Shown here: positions 23,390 through 33,240 of the stretch, in pieces
Position numbering within the stretch: the first letter of the stretch is position 1
Layout of the letters: each line of letters begins with the position of its first letter
Origin: Zoroaster sp. YZ-2022
Taxonomy: Eukaryota; Echinodermata; Asteroidea; Forcipulatida; Zoroasteridae
Assembly: GCA_029582265.1 (NCBI GenBank)
Contig: CM055837.1
Location: 22,108,999-22,172,998, forward strand
DNA: 64,000 nt
Direction of reading: 5' to 3'
The notes under the pieces: model-generated
Databases searched by the model: none
Seen by the model: only the letters and a program-made list of their open reading frames with translations
What the model was told of the DNA's origin: nothing
Position numbers and translations under genes: made by a program

Positions 23390-24090
23390 AAGTAACATTT
23401 AGTGTCATTTTGTTCCCAAAACATGATGTAAAAATATATTTGACCTTATTTTTTTTACCAAAAGTACAATAAAAGGCAGATATAATAATATCCATGGTTA
23501 TATTATTGGTAGACATAAATTTATATAATGAACAAACAAATTCTGAAAAACGTTTAAAAATGAGGCGTTTGGGACAAAATATAAGTTTTGCATTTAAACG
23601 GTCAATGGCGGCCATATTTGGATTCCCATGACTAAGTATTGTCCAGTTCAGATGTTTGAAAGTTTTCAACATACCTAAAAAATATCTTATAATATCAACA
23701 ATCTATTTTAAACAAAACGTGGAAATTTTATTGACCTGTTCAAAATAAATGGTTGGTCATGGAAACCTTTGAACACCCATTATTGTTTATTTTGCGTGAG
23801 GGATCCCAAAATAGTTAGGAAAACAGGTCGGCTTAATTTGTTTAATTTTTAATTTAATTTTTTGGCAACCTGTGAAATATGATAGGTGTATGTATACGTG
23901 GGTATTAGAACCAGACCAAAGTATGGTGGCTAAGGGAGCCCCTCTGCCAAATCGAGCAACAACCTTTAATACAAAGCCGATAGACGCCTATGGATCGGGG
24001 AAATGGTCCATTCTGGTTCCAGTGTCCCAACGTGTTCTGCTCAAGATTGTAGATACGCCTCTTTGTGAGAGAGCGTAGTTACAGCGAGGG
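23390..24090 (+). repeat. Macro-repeat block B, copy 3, right part
   Basis: Aligns with 10130-10860, including gacagatataataatatcc, ggcggccatatttg and gtggctaagggagcc. Near 23606 it holds CCATATTTGG, an exact CC(A/T)6GG box; the unit 2 copy has CCATATTTGA. Confidence 0.75.
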
Positions 24091-24851
24091 TCATGAAAAT
24101 TACAGGTTTAAGCCAAATTTGTTTTTCACTCTGAACACGTTGTGGCGCATACTGAACGCTTTATGAATATTTTTAAAAGGTGTTGCAAGAGAAACGGTAG
24201 TCTACCTTTCAGTCGTCAGAAAAGCTTTAAAGGCAATAGGCTTCATATTATTTAAAGGTTATATTGTCTCTCAAAATATGTCAACAAAATTAATAATTTA
24301 ACAAAATGTTCGAGTTGGTGGTTCATATCCAACCAGTCTTGTCCAATACACAGTGGATTATGTTAATTTATTTCACCAATATATTGTGAAGGAAGACACA
24401 CAATGCATTATAAGCGTACTTAAATCCCACATATGAATAGCTTTAAATTACAACAATTGTATGTACCCAGTGGCAGTAACCAGGGTCCTATTTTCAGGGG
24501 GGCACTAGGGGTGCGCCACTTTTCTTCTTTAGGCCATGCCAATACTTCTGAACATGTTGGTATCCTGCAGCCTCAAATTGGGACCTCAAATGTTTTCAAA
24601 ATTCTGAATGTGGGGAGGGGGAAACCTGGGGAAAAATACTCTCGCCCCTGTGCACCCCCATAGTAACGCGCCACTGATAGTGCGCATACATGTACATGAA
24701 CATACATACATTGAATGATACTAAATATGCGTCATTTCCTATTTGTTAGCGTTATTATTATTTTATGGCATGAATGTGTAAAAAGTAGAGAGGTCAATTA
24801 TAAATTATTGTGGTCTACATAAATGAGGGTTGGGAGTTTGTGGCTCTGTGC
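24091..24851 (+). repeat. Macro-repeat block C, copy 3
   Basis: Aligns with 2690-3765. Homology ends at gtgcc, exactly where the fold-back palindrome starts in unit 1. Confidence 0.75.
24468..24676 (+). mobile_element. hAT-like MITE, sister copy
   Basis: Orthologous in position to 3399-3594. Termini cagtggcagtaac and gtaacgcgccactg each carry small indels. Confidence 0.6.
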
Positions 24852-26194
24852 CATCGCGTCAGTCGGGCTAGCATCCCATAAGACACGGCCTAGGAGACAT
24901 AGCGATCTTGGGGACTGAGGCCCTGCGCGAGTACATTGGCATTGGGTATAAGTGCAGTGGGCACGAGCGAAGAGTGGAGACATTGATAGTTAACATAAGA
25001 CATTCTTAGGAATAGTATTTCCAAATGTAGGGTATAGGATTGGTAATTCAGAAATAACACAGAAGCTTTATGGTGTGGAATTAATGTGAAACTTATTTGG
25101 TGTAAATCTAATGATGGTAAAATCAGTTTTCACTAGAAATAATTTTGTTCTGAGGTGCTGTCAGAAATAGTTTGCATTTATTGTGCTGTCACTTGTCAGA
25201 GTGAAATAATTTACCTTTGAATTTACCAACAGTACTCTTTTTCTTTAATCTTCGGTGCAAGAATGAATACAATCTGAATGTCTTTTTTATTATCTTGTTA
25301 ACGACGTAACGGAATAAGCTGCAAACTTTCACAGTTTTCTTTGAATGCACATTCTTGATTCATAAAAGAGAGTAAACTCTTTCATAGAAAACAGTTTACC
25401 AATATCAACTTCATTACGATCGTAGACTTATTGACATTTAATTTGTTACATGATACATTGCAAATTATACTTTCACAAATATTTGCGGACAATAACCGGA
25501 ACATGTAATGTTGAGGGGGAGGGCATACAATCATTTTGCGGTTCTCATGATTTTGCGCAGCGAGTACAGTACGTATTGGCTCTCCGGGAGATCGGACAGC
25601 CGGGATCGGGTACCGGAACGGTGGATATCTTGCGGCCCGATCCTGCCGCGTGGGTTATGTGGGATGCCACCGTACATTTGGTATCATCATGACAGTAGAT
25701 TAATAAGGTTAACATTAACACGCACATGTAATTGATTCCATGATGGATGTGATGAGGAGATACACGACATTACTCCCCGCAATGATAACTCCGGCACGTA
25801 AGCCTTTCTTGAGATACGTTTTAAAGGCTTTGTGATTTGATGATCTTTGTTTCGTAAATCCTATTGACCATCCCACAGTCCAAAAAAGTGTGTGGGGGAT
25901 ATACCCCATCCCCGGAATTTACGCCCGTGGCCTGCACGTAGCCTTTCTGGAAACAAATTTTAAAGTCTTTGTGATTTGATGATCTAGTAACTCGTAATAT
26001 TGATTTGTAATACAATAATAATAATGGACACTTATATTGCGCCGGTATCCGCTCGAAAGTTTGGACACACATGGCGGTTAGCAGAGTCTTACTCAAGCCA
26101 GGCCGGGATTCGAACCCACATTCACAACACATTCACTAGACCACTAGGCCACGACATTCATTTTACTAAATGACAATTAATGAACGGATAATAG
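24852..26194. other. Extra 1.3-kb segment between blocks C and D of unit 3
   Basis: Absent from unit 1. It contains a GC-richer part (25540-25690, one open frame ending WVMWDATVHLVSS, not recognised), the 17691-like repeat, an internal near-duplicate (gtgatttgatgatct at about 25832 and 25972) and a SINE at its right end. Confidence 0.5.
26010..26155 (-). mobile_element. tRNA-derived SINE, second family
   Basis: On the minus strand the head reads gtggcctagtggtctagtg (A-box-like) and gggttcgaatcccggcc (B box). The tail ends in gcgcaatataagtgtcc followed by (ATT)n, a usual SINE tail arrangement. The anticodon arm is not tRNA-like. No target duplication identified. Confidence 0.65.
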
Positions 26195-26862
26195 GGTTTA
26201 AAACTTCCTGGAACCATTGCGTAATATAATATTGCAATAGTTCGAACGAACGACCGCGCATCGCCACTGCAGCATGACGCTACCGAAAAATGCGTGTACA
26301 AAATGGTACTAGCGCAAATGAGCGCAGAGCGGAAAAATATATTTCCTATCAAATTCAGAGGGAGTAAGTTTAACTAATATAATTGGTAATAGTGTGATTG
26401 TTGCTAGCCTAGTATCAGGGCTTTTGGCTCTTTCTTGTTTAATCTTACTCACTTTACTCGACCGGTGATAATTAAAAAACATTTTAATAAAATCTTTTGA
26501 TGTCTTTTTATACAAAATACATTTGAAATACACAAAATTCAAAGAACTACATTTCAGAAAAGTATAGTTGAAGAATATTCATGCATTTGAAAACAAAAGT
26601 TCAAGTGGGTATGTTTTTAGGTTTTTTATTTCATACAATTTATTAATTGATTTAATTTTGCCCGTCAATCGACGTGGTGTGTGTGTAGCACTGTATACTC
26701 AGTGCTTTCGAGTGTCTGTGAAAAAAAACTACACAGGCGACTTGGCGGGATTCGAATCCACGGCCTGCTTACTTTCAGTGCAGACGTCTTAACTTCGACC
26801 ACCGAGCTTCTGCTCCGGATGACAATTGGGTCATTAGAACCTATATAGCAGCGGGTTCCGCG

Positions 26863-26867
<5 letters not shown>

Positions 26868-26895
<28 letters not shown>

Positions 26896-27165
26896 ACGGT
26901 TCGCGAGCAAAGAAAAACTGGCTGATGCTGACTCGAACCTGCGACCTCCGAATACCCAGATTTGAGCGCTCTGCACCAACTGAGCTAACCAGCCCTACAT
27001 GTTGGTGGGTGGTCCATCATATGCCAATTATCTATTGCTCTATGGGGCCAGGCGGTCAGAGGCCAAACCATATCTGCCGAGTAGCTACAGGATCAAGCCC
27101 CGGTCAGATGCAAACAACCCGGGTAACGGCAGTAGCGGGATCACACAAACGGACACAAGCCTTTA
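26868..27165 (-). mobile_element. Nested tRNA-containing insertion at a (TA)n tract
   Basis: Relative to 4470, where the sequence reads gcgatatatataggttgg, this copy has about 290 extra bases flanked by tatatata on both sides. The tRNA-like part is described separately; upstream of it on the minus strand is about 170 bp of unassigned sequence. Confidence 0.6.
26912..26996 (-). pseudogene. tRNA-like sequence (degenerate) followed by T5
   Basis: On the minus strand it reads ggctggttagctcagttggt (A box) and ggttcgagtc (B box), then agcc and a ttttt run that could end Pol III transcription. The acceptor arms GGCTGGT and ATCAGCC pair over 7 bp with one G-U, and GCTC/GAGC forms a D stem. The T stem is one base short and the anticodon stem does not pair, so a working tRNA is unlikely. 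No amino acid is assigned. Confidence 0.6.
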
Positions 27166-27725
27166 TATATATAGGTTGGCGGAAATTTCTTGGCATGTCG
27201 GAGATAAACAATCATGCGTCGGGAGATAAAACAATTGATTTAATTTTGCCCCACAAATTTTTGCCGTCCCCCTTTATCACCGGAGAACATTCCCTTGTCC
27301 CACCCCTCGTTCACATTATTATATAGTGTTCTTTGGAAACAGAAAGATAATACAAAAGGTTTCGTGCCGATAGTTGTATGCTTCCTATAATATGTCTGTG
27401 TCTTTGTTCACTTACATCTGTGAATCGCATGTCCATTATGGATGAAGTACGCCCATATTAATATAGTATTTTTAATATTGACTCAAACTTCATTGTCCTA
27501 TACAAGGCACGATTACGTTCTCTACAATAAAGTCTCATCAAAAACAATAATACAAAATGTATACAAAATGTCAGGGTATTGTTGACGATTCGAGTCGATG
27601 ACTCAGACTCGAGTCCGACCTGAGCCACTAATTTTTGTGGCTGGCGATTTGACTTGATTCTGGACAAAATTTACTTGTGACTTGAACTGACATTGAGTAA
27701 ATTTGATTTGATGACATTGCGTTAA

Positions 27726-28700
27726 CATATAATGGCAAACAAAACACAAGCCTAGTTCGATAGTTTGATTTGTTGGTTTATTTGCTGGAGGAAGTTCCAT
27801 TTGCCGATTGTGTCCGATATGGGGGCGTGTCACATCACACCCCACGACCCTGCAGTCAAAAGAAAAGTGTAAAAAAAAAAACTTTTTTGGTTTGTGTTTT
27901 CTCTGATGAATGCGATAATTTTTCCAAGGATGACTGTACCTTTATTAATTTCTACATCAAGTAAAGTTTTTCTGATAATAATTCTGTCATATTGTAATCA
28001 GGTTATTATCAATGTTATTTATTTTCTTTAGGTTTATATAGTGAAAATTAGTGTTATGACAAATGCATTTTCTAAAATGTATGGAAACTTCCATTTTCAT
28101 ATGATGAAATTTAGTTGATCCCTCCACATTTTGAAGTCATCCTCACTTGATTTGTTCACACTTTTTTCAACCGAGGACATTTGCAAACATTAATCGCCAA
28201 ATCGAGGACCCATTATTTTATTTTCTTATATAAGTCCTCAAAGTTAAAACCCAAAACCCAAAGCACACATAATTTCAGATTGTCCTTTCAACAAAGTTGT
28301 GTAGTACCGCTCACGAAACAGATGGTTTGAAGTTAAATCTACACCTGACGTAAAACAGCTGCATTTAATAACACAATAGGCCTATATAACAATTACTAAA
28401 ATAAAAGCAGAAACCACCGGCAAATTGTTTCCATGTTTGCGATTCCGGTGTCAATGATGCCCGCTAGCTCCAACTCCTTCCATTTACATTCTAGCCTCCA
28501 GAGATGCAAAGGCTTTCAATGTCATGGAACTCCAGAAGGTTACATGAAACGGGAGAAAATATAATAGTTCCACAAATTATAAAATGACATGTGACGTCAG
28601 CCTATTATAATAATGTGTTGGTGGGGCACGTACTTAAGGTATCAACGTCGAGTTTTAATTTCATAGTGATCGTTTTCCATTGAAGCGTTTCGCAACGGAA
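27726..28700 (+). repeat. Macro-repeat block E, copy 3
   Basis: Aligns with about 6070-7058. The right arm of the inverted pair is damaged (gtcctcaaagtt) while TATATAAG remains. It has neither the 44-bp array nor the hAT-like insertion. Confidence 0.75.
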
Positions 28701-29179
28701 ATAGAAAACATATATCACATCTGAACCTTGGATATTATGGACGGACAATAAACTAGATCTGACGTTTATACGGGGATACTCTCTAAACGGAAATATAGGA
28801 AAACATCTCACATCTTAACTCTCGGATATTATCGACGGACAATAAACTACTTGACGATTTATAGGGGATACCTTCAAAACGGAATATAGAATAAACATCA
28901 CACATTTTAACTCTTGGATATTACTTCGAAGCTAAGAATATCAACAGTTTCAAGGTAAAGTGACATTTTTACAAGACATTACAATATGGACTATGCGACT
29001 CACAGTATATTATGGAAATAGTATTGTGTTTATTTAAGTATTTTTACCAATCAAAAACTTGTGTTAAATTCAACACCAGTGGTTATTTGATTCTTCCATG
29101 GTGTTCATATTGGAAAAGCCTGTCCAATATTAACATCATCACTCTTGTAGAAATTGTGAATTATTATATACGCATTAAG

Positions 29180-29427
29180 CGTGATCGGGGAGGGGGTTGG
29201 CAGCTGTAGCCCCTCAAAAATCGTTTAAAAAGAAAGAAAAATAAAAGAAAGAAAATAAAAAAAGGGGAGAAAGAGAGAGGGGAGGGGAGAATTGCACCCA
29301 TTCCTAATAGTGTGCTTTGTTTTTCTCTCCCTTTGATTATTTCATTGTAATTTTTTAGTACGTGAAAATAATTTGTTTTTGATTCTTCAGCCCCCCTAAA
29401 AAATTCTGGATCCGGCCCCTCGTATTA
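29180..29427. mobile_element. hAT-like insertion, about 248 bp
   Basis: Copy 1 reads tacgcataagtttatttgg straight through (near 347); here that site is split, with cgcattaag on the left and cgactaag on the right, a plausible 8-bp duplication. The ends cgtgatcggggaggggg and ccggcccctcgtatta are weak inverted repeats. The interior is purine-rich (29220-29290). Confidence 0.5.
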
Positions 29428-30734
29428 CGACTAAGTTTATTTGGTTTTAACATGGTATCCTGTTGTCATTCTTGACTGCTGACCTGTTGTCATTTCTAAA
29501 CAAAACAAAATGTGAAATTTGTATAAAACGAACAGTTCCTACGTACAAGTAGGCCTACATAGATCGGAATGTATTTGAGACACAAAATTCAACTATACAA
29601 TGAATATGCAAAATATGAATGCTTTTTCACAATTTTTTGTCGTGAAAGGTACGGTACAACATTGTAATTAGCAGATTATCAACAAATAATTATATACAAT
29701 TATACTTGGTGTAAAGGTGACACTTTTATTCCCCTGTGCATATTAGGCAAACAAGGATTTCAAGTCGAATCTTTTAAATTGTTGTCTGTCCGGAAACTTT
29801 TGAAATGTTTTACAAGTTAATTTTATGATATATTTTAAAAACTAGAGGGTTGAACTGAAACGTACGGTTGCACAAATACCAATGCTGTACCTTCCATTGT
29901 AGACACAACAAAATAAACTAGGAGGGTTGAAATCAAATGTCTCGCTATTACACTACCCGGAACTCTGCGCCTGTTGCCTGTGCGTGTTTCTCACAGGGCA
30001 GCGTCTTCACGCATGTTTCATCTGTGTAACCTTTGTTTTTGATAGCATTCAAACCATATTGATACTAAAAGGATACTAAATCTAATATAGATATTTCCGG
30101 CAATACCAATTAAACAAAAAAAATTGGGTTAATTTTCGTTAAAGAACGTTCAAATTCGGACTCTGCTTTTTTCTGATCCGATCAAATCAGTGCTTTTTTA
30201 TAATATTGTTGTTCCCAATTTAATTTTCATATATAGACATTATATCTTTCCTGTCATTCACAACCGGTTTAGTTAGTTCTTATTTTTTTTTTTTGTATCT
30301 ATGACTTCAGCGCTGACTCATCCTGATATTGTATTATTCACACCTTTCTCGCGATTGATTTTTTAAATTTTGGCCTTCATTTATGGGCATTCAATTTAAT
30401 TTTCAGGGTATTCAATTAAATGCGCCGTTTCCACCGAAACTTCTTTGTGTGTCGCTTATCCAATTCTCCGTGATTTTTCTTCCAATGTCGTAAACAACTG
30501 AATATGTAAAATATGAACAAGCTTTTTCACAATTTTAATGAAAGGTACGGTACAACATTGGTAATTAGCAGATTATCAACAAATAATTATATACAATTAT
30601 ACTTGGTGTAAAGGTGACACTTTATTCCTGTGCATATTAGGCAAAACAAGGATTTCAAGTCGAATTTTAATTGTTGCTGTCCGAAACCTTTTGAAAACAA
30701 GTTTACAAGTTAATTTTAAGATATATTTCTGAAA

Positions 30735-31310
30735 ACTAGAGGAATGAACTAAATCAAAATACAGCCAGGAATACCAATGCTGTACCTTCCATTAATAGGA
30801 CACAACAAATAAACTAGAGGGTTGAACTAAACGTACGTTGCCAAATACCAATGCTGTACCTTCCATTAGACACAAACAAAATAAACTAGCAGGGTTGGAA
30901 CTCAACGTACGTTGCCAAACACCAATGCCAAAATTTCCTTCCATTAGACACATGAAAATAAACTGTTCGATGGATGAATCCCAAACGTACGTTGCCAAAT
31001 ACCAATGCTGTACCTTCCATTAGACACAACAAAATAAACTAGAGGGTTGAACTAAACGGCTGCTGCCAAAACACCTTCCATTAGACGCAACAAAATAAAC
31101 TAGAGGGTTGAACTAAACGTGCACGTTGCCGTACAACAACAACACTTCCATTAGACACACAACAAAAATAAACTAGAGGGATGAACTAAAGCGTTGCCAC
31201 AATATCAATGCTAAATCTTCCATTACACACAACAAAATAAACTAGAGGGTTGAACTAACGCATGCTGCCAAATACCAATGCTGTACCTCTCCATTAGACG
31301 CAACAGAAAA
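30735..31310. repeat. 75-bp minisatellite, about 7-8 units
   Basis: The unit includes aaactagagggttgaactaa, acgtacgttgccaaatacc and aatgctgtaccttccattag. Copy number differs between sister A blocks: one near 760, two near 8222, about two near 29840, and about eight here. Confidence 0.88.
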
Positions 31311-31749
31311 CATGTTGATTTGTGTATAAACCTCACTGATTCTAATCAATAACTGATAATTTACTCACATGTTACCAAATGTATATACAACCCTATTAGC
31401 TTGTTTTGATAGCAATCAATCCATATTGATGAAGTTGATACTAAACCTAATACAACCTACACTTGTCGGTATACAAACTATAAACCCAAGTGGTTCACCG
31501 GCTCTAGCTCGTTGCCCTTCTCGAAATCCCCGGACGTCGTCGCGTTTCCGCATTTGTCCAGATTGTTTCCTCGCCATGCGGCGGCTGTCGCCTGCGCCGT
31601 TAAGACTACCCGAACCTGCAGCCTGTTGCCTGTGCGTAGTCATTCCTCACAGGACAGCGTCTCACGCATGTTTCATTTGTGTAACCTTGTTTTTGATAGC
31701 ATTCAACCCATATTGATACCTGTTAAAGGATACTAAATCTCATTATACT

Positions 31750-32556
31750 ACCGAATAGACTGCATCATTTGAAGTTATGCTATTTTTTTAATGAAAAAGA
31801 TAATACAATAGATTTGTGGTGTTCTGTTAAATCACTGTTTAACAGTTAACAGGATAATCTCGAAATCTGTATGCTTGGACACTAGGCTTCGTGGACACGT
31901 CCTGAAGAGATGTAGCCAAAAGTCAGTTCACAAACTCAGTATCGTGTGTCCACCTATTGGCGCTGATGCAGGTTGACAACGACGAGCGGCATAGACGACA
32001 CTAAGGATTGAAGAAAGCTTGGGAATGTTGAACCATGTCTGAACCAACGCTTGTCCCAATTCAGCTTAACGTCAATATGACTGATTCTGGCTTTAATGTA
32101 AACGTCGCTCCATTTCATCCCAAGCGTGCCGATGAGGGGACAGGTCCGCTGGAGAAACAGCTGGCCAGGGAGTACGGAATGTTCTGTTGTCTCAGGAAAT
32201 CTGTCACAAACACCAGCGACATGTGGACAAGCATTATCTGCTGGAAGCGTGATGTTACGTCCTTGTCTTTGAAAATGAACGCCTGCATGAGGCCCAATGA
32301 TCTCTGTCCCTGTATCTCAGACCGCATCAACGCCAGCAATGGTGTGGATACAATAACGATACCGAGTATGTGAACTGACTTTGACACCACATCTCTTCAA
32401 GCGACGTGTCACGAAGCCTCAGTGTGTCCAAGCATAAGTATTTCTGAGATTATCTTGTTAACAGTTAAACAGTGATTTAACAGAACATCCACAAATCATT
32501 GTATTATCTTTTTCATTAAAAAATAGCATAACTTCAAATGATGGCACAGTTACTTT
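31750..32556 (-). mobile_element. Tc1/mariner transposon remnant with long TIRs
   Basis: Inverted repeats of about 165 bp: the left arm contains catcatttgaagttatgc and the right arm gcataacttcaaatgatg; both also carry the ttaaatcactgtttaac-type and cttggacac-type phrases. The interior encodes the C-terminal part of a transposase on the minus strand. The empty site near 30080 lacks the whole segment. At about 0.8 kb the element is an internally deleted copy. Confidence 0.82.
31930..32390 (-). pseudogene. Tc1/mariner DD34E transposase, C-terminal fragment, frameshifted
   Basis: The DDE transposase catalyses cut-and-paste of the surrounding element. Visible motifs on the minus strand are ADNACPHVAG (second catalytic Asp at 32236-32238), DFLRQQNIP, then TPWPAVSPADLSP and AWDEMERR (32102-32119), and near the end ELGQALVQTWFNIPK with a GGHT-like tail. 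The family motif SPxIEHxW is here SP-HRH-AW: an indel pair near 32126-32134 has replaced the catalytic Glu. At least one frameshift lies between the Asp and this position, and the N-terminal DNA-binding half and first Asp are absent. The spacing, about 107 nt, fits DD34E. The gene is inactive. Confidence 0.85.
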
Positions 32557-33064
32557 AGATATTTCCCGGCAAATTTCAATTTACAAAAAAATTTGGGTTA
32601 AGCACTTTTCGTTAAAGAACGTTCAAATTGACCTGCAGCTTTTTCTGATCCGATCAAATCAGTGTTTTTATATTGTTGCGTTCTAATTTAATTTACATAT
32701 GTTAGACATTATATCTTTCCCAAGTCATTCACACTGGGTTTAGTTAGTTCTATTTTTTTTTGCATTCATGACTTCAGTTGACTCATCCTGATATTGTATT
32801 ATTCACACTTTAACTCGCGATTGATTTTTTTAAATTTGGCCTTCATTTATGGGGCAAGGCATTCAATTTAATTCTCTTCAGGGTATTCAATTAAATGCGC
32901 CTAATTTTCGAAAACCCCTCTTTTGTGTCAAATGCTATCCAATTTCGTGATTTTCTTCCAATGTCAAACAACTGAAAGTACCAAATAAGAATCTGAGTTT
33001 TACGGGGTCATCTTGCGTAAAACAAAATGTTTCCTTTGCAATATTTCACGTCATTATTTTTCAT

Positions 33065-33240
33065 TAGGTGTCTTAGCCACAGCGAAACACCTATTGTTTT
33101 TGTTCGGTTTTTTTTTTTTCTTTAGGTGTGTTCGGGCATATGCCTGAAACACCTATTGTTTTTGTTGGGTTTTTTTTTTTTTTTTTTTTTCTTTTTCTTC
33201 TTCTCTCTTCTTCTTCTTCTTCTTCTTCTTTTCCGGATCA
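33065..33240. repeat. Double hairpin header and (TTC)n tract, unit 1
   Basis: Two successive headers, each aggtgt ... aacacctattgtttttgtt, the second containing gttcgggcatatgcctgaa, followed by a T run and (TTC)n. Unit 2 (34158-34310) also has a doubled header; units 4 and 5 have single palindromes; units 3, 6 and 7 have lost them. Confidence 0.8.

Larger units (their letters stand above)
26667..27229 (-). mobile_element. tRNA-derived SINE, sister copy carrying a nested insertion
   Basis: Same element and same flanking aattgatttaattttgccc repeats as 4265-4501. The B box ggattcgaatccc-type motif is preserved near 26755. The element is interrupted by about 300 bp of foreign sequence. Confidence 0.65.
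26195..27725 (+). repeat. Macro-repeat block D, copy 3
   Basis: Aligns with 3790-4980, except for the nested insertion at 26868-27165. The right end keeps the gactcgagt motifs. Confidence 0.75.
28701..33060 (+). repeat. Macro-repeat block A, copy 4, with an internal tandem duplication
   Basis: Leader, then GTAAAG at the donor site (28955-28960). Within it a 0.9-kb stretch is repeated: 29595-30490 corresponds to 30491-31745 plus 32556-32985. The second copy was expanded by a 75-bp minisatellite and then hit by a Tc1/mariner element; the first copy supplies the empty site (near 30080). Confidence 0.75.
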
